Assembly (NCBI GenBank): GCA_964495755.1
Contig: CAZBXU010000209.1
Span: 1-5,733, forward strand
DNA: 5,733 nt
Origin: JAFGQJ01 sp964495755
GTDB lineage: Bacteria; Spirochaetota; Spirochaetia; SZUA-6; DRHE01
Direction of reading: 5' to 3'
Position numbers and translations under genes: made by a program. Below the pieces are notes generated by a model. That model made no database searches. It had not been told where the DNA came from and saw nothing but the letters and a program-made list of their open reading frames with translations. Below, in pieces: positions 1-5,423 of this stretch (the first letter of the stretch is position 1; each line of letters starts with the position of its first letter).

Positions 1-64
1 CTTCGCCAAAAGACGAAAAAACCACGATAAGAGCGACAATCACTGCAATAAAACTTTTTTTCAT
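1..64 (-). CDS. N-terminus of a secreted protein with signal peptide (partial, runs off left edge)
   Basis: Only the first 21 codons are in the window. They read as a typical Sec signal peptide: ATG, two lysines, then an unbroken hydrophobic core (roughly residues 4-16, F-I-A-V-I-V-A-L-I-V-V-F) followed by small and polar residues (S-S-F-G-E). The ATG at 64-62 is preceded by GGAG (complement of 70-73) five bases away, which fixes the start. It follows the acyltransferase gene on the same strand after a 204-base gap, so it could be the third gene of the exporter cluster or have its own promoter. In related clusters a COG1033-type RND exporter is often followed by a periplasmic LolA-like 'outer membrane lipoprotein-sorting' protein (Pfam PF17131 type). 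That identity is inference from context; the visible residues cannot show it. A lipoprotein is not indicated, as no lipobox cysteine is seen in these 21 residues. Confidence 0.7.
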   Translation of the reverse strand, partial: MKKSFIAVIVALIVVFSSFGE

Positions 65-268
65 AAGCACTCCGTAAAAATCGGTACGCCGGCTGAGTTC
101 AAACCAATATATATTCAAAGCTATCACAAACTTTGATCGATTCCAGGTACGATACTACCTTGAAGTACAATTCGTCATCTAGTGCAGTGGGAAAAGTGGA
201 GAACATATCGCGATGGTATCGGTTTGGTCTGGGAGCAAAGAGCAAGAGCCTCGGGGAGTCGCTGCAAC
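65..268. other. Intergenic region between acyltransferase and secreted-protein genes
   Basis: No gene is supported here; the rightward reading frames entering it are shadows of the acyltransferase. On the minus strand it ends in a good Shine-Dalgarno (70-73) for the left gene. An AT-rich patch near 107-115 could hold a -10 element, but no -35 with proper spacing was found, so no promoter is called. A short GAGCAA-type run (about 233-249) and an 8-base palindrome ATCGCGAT (207-214) are present and may be chance. No convincing terminator follows the acyltransferase stop. Confidence 0.4.
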
Positions 269-1027
269 CTACCAATCGACCCGTATCGGCGAGCCGCCCG
301 TTTTTTTCAGGCTCTGGTAGTAGCTCTCGTTCTGTTTCAGCTCTTTCTGCAGATCCTTATCCATATCCTTGAACAGTGTATCAAACTCCACCGCCATCTT
401 ATTGTACACGGCGTTCCTCTTCTTGATCGAAAGTGTATCCAAATCCTTCGCATAATCCTCGTAGCGTATAGGTTTGCAAAAAGAGAGAAAGTACAGCGTA
501 TCGGAAAAAATCGTGTAGGGATAAATGTCTCCCTTGGAATCTTTGTAGTATTTGAACGTTCGTTTGTCCTCTTCGATCATCACATGCAATGGAACGATGT
601 CAGCTTTTGCATGATGAGCAATCCGAATCGCTCCTGTCTCTGGTCCCACCTCTTCACCAAAATCCACACCGTAACCGTACATGGAGCATATCATCGGCTT
701 CCCGCTCTCGACCAACTCCTTGGCCTCCCGTATTGCCTGCCGTGGTTTGTCGTAGTTCAGTTTGACGAATCCGGCTCCTTTGAAAATCCGGCCAACGATC
801 GGGTGGACGAAGGGTCCCTCGGCGATGATGAAGTACAGGTTTCGTTTCGCTGTATGGATCAACAAGGGGACATCGTAGGTGGTGGGATGAGGACCGATGT
901 ATACCCGCCGCCTGTTTTGAACGGATTCGAGATTTTCGAGACCGGACACGATGACCCTGCAGTGCCGGCGCACCCATATGTCTGAATAGATTCTCAAGAT
1001 CTTGAAAAAGAATTCATGACACATCAT
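269..1027 (-). CDS. PlsC-like lysophospholipid/glycerolipid acyltransferase with degenerate motif III
   Basis: 252 residues, the usual size for a small PlsC/LPLAT-family enzyme. These transfer an acyl chain to lysophosphatidate or a related lipid at the inner membrane. Motif I (HX4D) is present as H47-P-T-T-Y-D52. The motif II region (about 75-93, H-P-I-V-G-R-I-F-K-G-A-G-F then K-L-N-Y-D) fits the family pattern for glycerophosphate binding, and a motif IV-like I-V-P-L-H-V lies at 144-149 after the typical G-A-I-R-I-A helix. The E-G-T-R of motif III is not recognisable: the expected place (about 112-121) reads C-S-M-Y-G-Y-G. The catalytic dyad is thus kept but the substrate-binding motif has changed, suggesting a different acceptor or a divergent subfamily. 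The C-terminus (from about 205) is helical and highly charged. The start is ATG 1027 or the adjacent ATG 1024; GGAG (complement of 1033-1036) suits either. It lies 84 bases behind the exporter gene, probably in one transcript. Family assignment is fairly sure; the substrate is unknown. Confidence 0.8.
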   Translation of the reverse strand: MMCHEFFFKILRIYSDIWVRRHCRVIVSGLENLESVQNRRRVYIGPHPTTYDVPLLIHTAKRNLYFIIAEGPFVHPIVGRIFKGAGFVKLNYDKPRQAIREAKELVESGKPMICSMYGYGVDFGEEVGPETGAIRIAHHAKADIVPLHVMIEEDKRTFKYYKDSKGDIYPYTIFSDTLYFLSFCKPIRYEDYAKDLDTLSIKKRNAVYNKMAVEFDTLFKDMDKDLQKELKQNESYYQSLKKTGGSPIRVDW

Positions 1028-1090
1028 CTAGACTCCGATGCATGTTGAATAGATCATACAAGTATTTCACCAAAAATGCAGCACAACAGC

Positions 1091-1111
1091 CACTGCTGGG
1101 AACAGCAGGTG
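1091..1111 (-). other. Hairpin directly after the exporter stop codon
   Basis: CACTGCTG (1091-1098) pairs with CAGCAGGTG (1103-1111) around a 4-base GGAA loop: 8 base pairs with one bulged G. It abuts the exporter stop codon (1114-1112) and lies 64 bases before the acyltransferase start. No T-run follows directly in the direction of transcription, although an ATTTTT tract occurs about 13 bases later (1078-1073) after a weaker alternative CAGCA/TGCTG pairing. It could be an intra-operon processing, stability or partial termination element. It is unlikely to be a full terminator. Confidence 0.35.
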
Positions 1112-3445
1112 TCACCTGGCAGGCCTCGGTTTCCCGTAGCGTCCGCGGCCGAAGGACAGTACCGCCGGAAGAACTAACACGGTCCCCAGGCAGGTCGCTG
1201 TCAACGTGATGATGACCAGCATACCGAAATATACGATGGGTTTGAACAGCCCGAATCCCAAAATGAGCAACCCCCCGTCGATTGCCAACGTGGTCAGGAC
1301 AATGGGCCGTCCGGTGATGTTCATCGTTTTTGTGATTGCGGTGTAGATATCCTGCTTTCCTCCAGCCCATTGTTTGCGGAATTGGATAAGAAAATGAATG
1401 GAGTCGTCCACTCCAACCCCGATAGCAATGCTGGAAACCATAATCGTGAGTACATCTAGAGGTATTTTTGTCAAAACGATAAAAGATACGTTGAGCATGA
1501 TCCCTGTCAGCAGGGGTATGATGGCATAGAGCCCGTAGAGAACGGATTTGAAGCCTACCGCGGTGATGCAGATGATGAGCAGGATTGCGATCACCATGGA
1601 GCGAATCGCATCTCGCTGGAGCATATCGGACAGGGGAAGATATCTAAGCAATGGGCCCCATCGGGTGACTTGTATTTCAGGAGGAAGGTAGTTCTCCTGC
1701 AGGTCATCCAGATTCTCCAGGACGCCCCTGAGACCGATTTCATCGATGAAGCTTAGATTGGCACTATCATATATTCTGAGCATCACAGTGATGCTTGAAA
1801 AATCTTCGTTTGTCAGCAGTCCCAGCATACGACTCGCTTCATCTGAAGAAGCGAATACTTTGAAATATCTCGAAAGGAGGAGGGTAAGCCCACGAGATCT
1901 CGGAATTTCGTGGGTTCCATACATCACCTGGTTCGCATACTCGAGGTACTGGACAAAAGACGAGAGATAGCAGATATCCGGAATGTCTTTCAACCTGCTT
2001 TCAAATCGGGACAGCGCGTTCAACACATCCGTCCGCAAGAAATAGTTCTTTTCGTTGTTCGGAGCTGTCAGCGTAATGCCGATCTCCTCGAAGCCTCCGA
2101 TCTTCTCGGCAAAAAAACGCATATCTTTGATTACCCGGGCTCTATCGGGGAAATAGCTGATCGCGTCGGTATTGTATTCGATTCTACTGAAGGCGAAGAT
2201 GGAAAACCCCAGGATAACGATCACGAGGGCTATGACGAGGGCTCTAAAGCGGACGACCACACCGCTCAGTTTCGTCAGGACCCTGGTCAACGTGCCTTTG
2301 ATCACCTGGCGGGTCTGTTTGGCCTTGGGCGACTTCAATCGATACAGCACTGCAGGAAAGAAGAACAGGGAGAGAACAGCGCAGGCGAAGATCCCGAAGC
2401 TCGTAGAGATGGCGAACTCTCTGGTTTGCTTCATGCTGACGGAAAGCAAACTTAACAGCCCGGCGATCGTGGTCACGGAGGCGAGCAGGATGGTCTTGTT
2501 TACATGGGCGATTGCCCCGCCGATCCAGCGTTTACCGTCACGATTGCCTTTGGCCTCTCTGTAGTACTGGTTGAGTATGTGAATGCTGTAGGAGCTGCCG
2601 AGAACTAGCACGAGGGGCGGAATGATTACACTCATCAGCGTCAGGTTGAAGCCGATCAGAGACATGAATCCTATGCACCAGATCGTACCCATTCCCACTA
2701 CGAGAATGGGTAGGAAAACCGCTCGTTTGGCCCGAAAACCGAGGTAGAAAATGATTAGGATTACGACAGAAACTAGAAGTAAGAGTGTTGACAGATCCCG
2801 CAGCAGGTAGGTCTTGGTCGTGTGCATAAAGGGAATCGTACCGGTAACGTGAGTGCGATAGTGCGGATGCAGGCCGGCCAAGATCCGATCGATTTCTTTC
2901 ATCAGCTCTGAATAATTCTCCGTGCTTTCGGTGGGGAAAAATGCGCAGAGAACCGTTTGATCTTCCGAAACAACGAAGTTGGCGGCAAAAGGAGTTTTCA
3001 ATAGGTTCGCCTTGAACTCCTTTAACTCCTCTTCTGTTTCCGGATTCCGGCCGTTTGGGGACATCTGCTGCAGGAAGAGCCGTGCACCGTCTTTGTGAAA
3101 GGAGATCAGATTGAAGGGCGTGATCCCCTCTTTAATCTCGGGGAACTGTTCCAGTTTCCCTATAGCCTGGGCAAAAGCGGACAATCCGGCCAGGGTAAAG
3201 GGATCCTCCGCTTCTACGGCGATTACGAGGTAGTTTTCGTCGACCGCGCCATTGCCGTGCCGGTTCATCAAAGCGATGATCTTGTCGTCATCCGGCAGCA
3301 GGCTCTCCAAATTCGGATTAACCTTGATGTTGATCATGGAGATGCCAAACAGCAATGTGATGATCCCAAAGGCTATGATGACTGCCAGGGAATGCTTATG
3401 GATGTACTGAAGAAGCCTATTGATGATCGGCTTGGCGGCACGCAT
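1112..3445 (-). CDS. RND superfamily exporter, MMPL/HAE3 type (COG1033)
   Basis: 777 residues with the two-fold RND layout. TM1 is about 18-39, followed by a large extracytoplasmic domain (about 40-215), a five-helix bundle (about 216-368), TM7 (about 401-421), a second large domain (about 422-611) and a final five-helix bundle (about 613-764). Signature TM4/TM10 motifs are G283-S-S-Y-S-I-H289 and G678-V-D-D-S-I-H684, as in the COG1033 'predicted exporters of the RND superfamily'. The early N-P-N-L-E-S-L-L-P motif (43-51) after TM1, echoed by Y-N-T-D-A-I-S-Y-F-P (424-433) after TM7, is also typical. Such proteins use the proton gradient to move hydrophobic or amphiphilic molecules, lipids among them. 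The cargo here is unknown, but the downstream acyltransferase and signal-peptide gene suggest an envelope lipid or lipoprotein. The ATG is preferred because an in-frame TGA lies 12 codons upstream with no ATG, GTG or TTG between; its Shine-Dalgarno is weak (AAGGA about 15 bases upstream, poorly spaced). First gene of the leftward cluster. Confidence 0.92.
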   Translation of the reverse strand: MRAAKPIINRLLQYIHKHSLAVIIAFGIITLLFGISMINIKVNPNLESLLPDDDKIIALMNRHGNGAVDENYLVIAVEAEDPFTLAGLSAFAQAIGKLEQFPEIKEGITPFNLISFHKDGARLFLQQMSPNGRNPETEEELKEFKANLLKTPFAANFVVSEDQTVLCAFFPTESTENYSELMKEIDRILAGLHPHYRTHVTGTIPFMHTTKTYLLRDLSTLLLLVSVVILIIFYLGFRAKRAVFLPILVVGMGTIWCIGFMSLIGFNLTLMSVIIPPLVLVLGSSYSIHILNQYYREAKGNRDGKRWIGGAIAHVNKTILLASVTTIAGLLSLLSVSMKQTREFAISTSFGIFACAVLSLFFFPAVLYRLKSPKAKQTRQVIKGTLTRVLTKLSGVVVRFRALVIALVIVILGFSIFAFSRIEYNTDAISYFPDRARVIKDMRFFAEKIGGFEEIGITLTAPNNEKNYFLRTDVLNALSRFESRLKDIPDICYLSSFVQYLEYANQVMYGTHEIPRSRGLTLLLSRYFKVFASSDEASRMLGLLTNEDFSSITVMLRIYDSANLSFIDEIGLRGVLENLDDLQENYLPPEIQVTRWGPLLRYLPLSDMLQRDAIRSMVIAILLIICITAVGFKSVLYGLYAIIPLLTGIMLNVSFIVLTKIPLDVLTIMVSSIAIGVGVDDSIHFLIQFRKQWAGGKQDIYTAITKTMNITGRPIVLTTLAIDGGLLILGFGLFKPIVYFGMLVIITLTATCLGTVLVLPAVLSFGRGRYGKPRPAR

Positions 3446-3524
3446 CTGCTTCTGATCGTTTCCTTGTACGATGATATTTCAACTCTACGCTACTGATGGA
3501 GTGGCGGGCATTCAATTTCGATGC

Positions 3525-3553
3525 ATGATAATAAATTAGCAGACTTCTAACAA
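3525..3553 (-). promoter_or_regulatory. Candidate sigma70-type promoter for the exporter cluster
   Basis: On the minus strand, TTGTTA (complement of 3548-3553; 4 of 6 to TTGACA) is followed after exactly 17 bases by TATCAT (complement of 3525-3530; 5 of 6 to TATAAT). Transcription would start near 3518, leaving a leader of about 73 bases before the exporter ATG. The region is AT-rich against its surroundings. The -35 overlaps by two bases the inverted repeat at 3552-3572. Box match only. Confidence 0.4.
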
Positions 3554-3572
3554 CTAGCTGCACCTGCTAGTT
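3552..3572. repeat. Perfect 7-bp inverted repeat between metallopeptidase stop and exporter promoter
   Basis: AACTAGC (3552-3558) and GCTAGTT (3566-3572) are exact reverse complements separated by 7 bases. The repeat begins 5 bases beyond the metallopeptidase stop codon (3580-3578), so it could form a hairpin at the 3' end of that transcript. No T-run follows, which argues against a standard intrinsic terminator. It also touches the -35 box of the candidate exporter promoter, the position expected of an operator. Either role, or chance, is possible. Confidence 0.4.
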
Positions 3573-3577
3573 ACCGG

Positions 3578-4474
3578 TTATCCCTGCTCGGGCGATTCCT
3601 GCATCTCCCGGGGCGGAATCCCGAAACCCTTCGTGATTTGGCGCTCCTCTGTCTTTCCCACCTCTTCTTCCGCTCTCTTCTTTTGATACTCGTCGAGCTT
3701 TTGCGAAATTTCCTTGAGCTTGTGCTGAAGCCTGTTGATTTGACGCTCCAGGCGGTTTTTCTCTGCAACCAGCTGCTCCAGGGGATCGGTGGGTTTCGGG
3801 TTGCTCGTCCGCAGATACTCCCGCTTGACCATGTCCGGGCTCATCTCCTCCAGCAGAGCCTTCTCCGCCTCTTTACGGGTGTCCGGATCGGATATCCGGG
3901 TCAGGGTCTTCATGTTCTCATAGCCCAGGCGGGGATCGATGTCCAGCAGCTTGGTCTTGATGATCGTGTTGGCACTGGTCCTGGGGATGCGCAGCACCCG
4001 GTCCAGGTAGTCGGTGAAGCTGGTGTGGTGCTTCTCGCAGAGCTTCTGGGCCTGGATCAGCAAATCCCCCAACTCCTTCATCAGCTCTCCGTTCACAGAG
4101 AGGATCTTCTCCCGGATTCTTCGGGTCAGCTCGTCAAAGTCCTCGAGGACTTCAAAGGGATTGCTGTAGACACCCAGGCGCTCCGCGTCGTAGAGAAGAC
4201 CGTGGAATAGGCTCCAAAACTCACCCGTATGGGCTTTGATGGAGATCGGTACGGGAGAGCCGGTGAACTGGAGGTGATGGGCGTATTCGTGGATGGCCGT
4301 GTACATCAACTCGTTGTCGCTGCTGAAGTTCTTGTTGTGCATCACCAGCTCCCTGGTTTCCGACTTGTACAGGCCATTCACCTTTTTGCTCTTTTTCCCG
4401 GAGAGAACCACCTCGAAGTACTCGTCGGTGTCCCGGATTTGCAGGAGCTTTTCCTTGATTTGATCGCTGTTCAC
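3578..4474 (-). CDS. SprT/YgjP-like zinc metallopeptidase with probable HTH and C-terminal coiled coil
   Basis: 298 residues, three parts. (1) Residues 1-100: zincin fold suggested by H62-E63-Y-A-H66, followed 16 residues after H66 by H82-T-G-E-F-W. This is the H-x-x-x-F-W pattern that carries the third zinc ligand in SprT- and YgjP-type (DUF45) domains. E63 would be the catalytic base. (2) Residues about 130-180: L-G-D-L-L-I-Q-A-Q-K-L, then F-T-D-Y-L-D, then I-P-R-T-S-A-N-T-I-I-K resembles the DUF3102-like helix-turn-helix pattern in which a G..L..A.K helix precedes a S/T-x-A-N recognition helix. This similarity is from memory. (3) Residues about 230-275: strongly charged heptad-like stretch, predicted coiled coil, then a polar tail. 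No signal peptide or membrane segment, so cytoplasmic. The GTG start is supported by AGAGGA five bases upstream and an in-frame TAA four codons before that start's upstream triplets. Peptidase domain fairly sure, HTH tentative, function unknown. It could be a regulator-cleaving protease (compare ImmA/IrrE) or a protein-DNA-repair protease like SprT/Spartan. Confidence 0.75.
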   Translation of the reverse strand: MNSDQIKEKLLQIRDTDEYFEVVLSGKKSKKVNGLYKSETRELVMHNKNFSSDNELMYTAIHEYAHHLQFTGSPVPISIKAHTGEFWSLFHGLLYDAERLGVYSNPFEVLEDFDELTRRIREKILSVNGELMKELGDLLIQAQKLCEKHHTSFTDYLDRVLRIPRTSANTIIKTKLLDIDPRLGYENMKTLTRISDPDTRKEAEKALLEEMSPDMVKREYLRTSNPKPTDPLEQLVAEKNRLERQINRLQHKLKEISQKLDEYQKKRAEEEVGKTEERQITKGFGIPPREMQESPEQG

Positions 4475-4479
4475 CGGTT

Positions 4480-4485
4480 TCCTCT
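4480..4485 (-). promoter_or_regulatory. Ribosome binding site selecting the GTG start of the metallopeptidase
   Basis: AGAGGA on the minus strand sits 5 bases before GTG 4474-4472. With an in-frame stop just upstream and no ATG nearby, it fixes this GTG as the start. Confidence 0.7.
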
Positions 4486-4507
4486 TTTAGTCAGTCTCCG
4501 CATTGGT

Positions 4508-4522
4508 TGTTGCCTTGCAACA
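4508..4522. repeat. Short dyad in the divergent region (possible operator)
   Basis: TGTTGC (4508-4513) and GCAACA (4517-4522) form a perfect 6-base inverted repeat with a 3-base centre. It lies 33-48 bases upstream of the metallopeptidase GTG, in the 202-base region between that gene and the divergent HEPN gene. Position and symmetry would suit a repressor site, for instance for autoregulation, but a dyad this small can arise by chance in a region of this size. Confidence 0.25.
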
Positions 4523-4620
4523 TTTCTTGAAAACGCCCCGTTTCACTCCACTATGGCACAATCATCATGATTTGAGTAGGGGAGTGCTGGGCGTGAGTTT
4601 AAGGAGGTTGCGGCCGTTCG

Positions 4621-4704
4621 ATGTATGTAGACAGATTGCTCCTTGTGCCGTATCTGGTTATGCTCAGTAGAGTAAGATGGCAAATCGATTCTTGGATTGG
4701 CTGA
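4621..4704 (+). CDS. Possible 27-residue leader ORF overlapping the HEPN start
   Basis: An ATG at 4621 opens 27 codons ending in TGA at 4702-4704, overlapping the HEPN gene by 28 bases in another frame. The strongest Shine-Dalgarno match of the region, AAGGAGG at 4601-4607, lies 13 bases upstream, somewhat farther than ideal. The HEPN ATG itself has only a poor site and cannot be extended upstream, because TAG at 4668-4670 is in its frame. The peptide is hydrophobic in the middle (L-L-L-V-P-Y-L-V-M-L), then basic. It could be a leader peptide coupling translation into the HEPN gene, or a chance ORF. Confidence 0.2.
   Translation: MYVDRLLLVPYLVMLSRVRWQIDSWIG
4636..4664 (+). promoter_or_regulatory. 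Weak candidate promoter for the HEPN-MNT pair
   Basis: TTGCTC (4636-4641; 3 of 6 to consensus) and TATGCT (4659-4664; 4 of 6) are 17 bases apart. Transcription would start near 4671, making the HEPN message almost leaderless, which would agree with its poor ribosome binding site but would exclude the small ORF at 4621. A rival -35-like TTGAAA at 4527-4532 has no good -10. Confidence 0.18.
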
Positions 4705-5072
4705 AGCAGGCGGATGCAGATCTACGTCACGCGAATCACGCATTGGACAGCGCCGATTACGAATGGGGCTGTTTCGCCGCCCAGCAGGCCGCAGAAAAAG
4801 CCTTGAAAGCACTGTACTTCAAGCTTGGCAAGGAGGCGTGGGGGCATACAGTCAGTGCACTGATGGGTAGCCTGCCGGCAGAGTTTGCCCCGGAAACGAA
4901 CCTGACCGAATGTGCAAAACTGCTGGACAAACACTACATTTTCACACGTAATCCTGATGGGTTCGATTCCGGTGCTCCGACGGATTTCTATACGAAAACG
5001 GAGGGAGAAGCCGCAATCACCTGTGCCAAAGAAATCATTGAGTACTGTAGAAATAAAATCAACAAAACCTGA
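4677..5072 (+). CDS. HEPN domain protein (PF05168 type), putative toxin-side partner of MNT
   Basis: 131 residues, the normal length for a stand-alone HEPN protein: an all-helical cytoplasmic domain usually paired with a small nucleotidyltransferase. The family hallmark C-F-A-A-Q-Q-A-A-E-K-A-L-K-A-L spans 32-46, preceded by the W-L-K-Q-A-D-A-D-L helix (8-16). H57 follows the A-A-E-K helix as usual. Later Y87-I-F-T-R91-N-P-D-G fits the family's T-R-Y-P-D region, with N replacing Y. The classic HEPN ribonuclease motif R-x4-6-H is not visible, so RNase activity cannot be claimed; members of this branch may instead bind nucleotides or RNA. The ATG is forced by an in-frame TAG three codons upstream. 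The gene overlaps the MNT gene by about 35 bases, so the two are probably translated together. Family call is confident, role is inferred from pairing. Confidence 0.88.
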   Translation: MANRFLDWLKQADADLRHANHALDSADYEWGCFAAQQAAEKALKALYFKLGKEAWGHTVSALMGSLPAEFAPETNLTECAKLLDKHYIFTRNPDGFDSGAPTDFYTKTEGEAAITCAKEIIEYCRNKINKT

Positions 5073-5406
5073 ACGCATTCACCAAGCAGTTCGCGAGTAC
5101 TGCAACTGGCTTTTTCAGCAGTTCTCGGAAGTTCAGTCGGTACTATGGTTTGGGTCGTGGGTTTCCGGGATACCAACCCCGGGAAGCGACGTCGACCTCT
5201 GCCTGATATTAGACAGATCCGACCTTCCCTTTAGAGATCGAATATCAAAATACTTACCGAATGGGTTTCCTGTTGGAGTTGATATCTTTCCGTATACGCA
5301 GGAGGAGCTGCAGAGGCTCATGACGGAAAGACCTGACTGGTACCAGACCCTCAACAGCGGGAGAGTGATCAAACCCGGGTCGCAGGATCGAAAACCGAAA
5401 AACTAG
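5038..5406 (+). CDS. Minimal nucleotidyltransferase (MNT, MntA-like), partner of HEPN
   Basis: 122 residues from the proposed TTG. This is a small Pol-beta-superfamily nucleotidyltransferase domain. The active-site signature is complete: G39-S40, ten residues, then D51-V-D53 (GSx10DxD), with a third likely metal ligand at D82 in V-G-V-D-I-F. In the usual GSRARG context this protein has G-S-W-V-S-G. In characterised MntA-HepT pairs such an enzyme is the antitoxin and inactivates the HEPN RNase by adding AMP to a tyrosine; whether that applies here is unknown because the partner lacks the standard motif. The frame has no ATG near the domain start. TTG 5038 fits the length of relatives, and GTG 5023 is an alternative. 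An ATG at 4912 would add 42 residues that merely shadow the HEPN gene and is rejected. The stop at 5404-5406 is 17 bases from the stop of a convergent gene. Confidence 0.85.
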   Translation: MSTVEIKSTKPERIHQAVREYCNWLFQQFSEVQSVLWFGSWVSGIPTPGSDVDLCLILDRSDLPFRDRISKYLPNGFPVGVDIFPYTQEELQRLMTERPDWYQTLNSGRVIKPGSQDRKPKN

Positions 5407-5423
5407 ATTTTCTATCCGCTGGA

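Noticed and set aside
182..985. Long rightward open frame (267 codons) opposite the acyltransferase
   Set aside because: It lies antisense to a gene with clear PlsC motifs, has no recognisable domain and no supporting ribosome site; it is a shadow of the minus-strand coding sequence.
1910..2455. Rightward open frame of 181 codons inside the exporter
   Set aside because: Antisense to the second half of a well-supported RND exporter; composition is Asp/Gly/Arg/Gln-rich as expected from an antisense frame and no family is recognised.
3552..3572. Intrinsic terminator after the metallopeptidase gene
   Set aside because: The stem is perfect but only 7 pairs and AT-rich, with no T-run on the minus-strand side; listed as an inverted repeat instead.
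3638..4570. Two rightward open frames (190 and 113 codons) opposite the metallopeptidase
   Set aside because: Both are antisense to the HExxH protein; the leucine/valine-rich look comes from the complement of charged coding sequence.
4560..4572. AATCA-N3-TGATT dyad in the divergent region
   Set aside because: Only 5-base arms; expected by chance and not placed at a recognisable promoter.
4543..4812. Minus-strand open frame of 89 codons over the divergent region and HEPN start
   Set aside because: Covers the start of a clear HEPN gene on the other strand and shows no domain.
4912..5037. Upstream ATG (4912) as start of the MNT gene
   Set aside because: The added 42 residues overlap the C-terminal half of HEPN in another frame and do not resemble MNT N-termini, which begin shortly before the E-R-I-H-Q-A-V-R-E helix.
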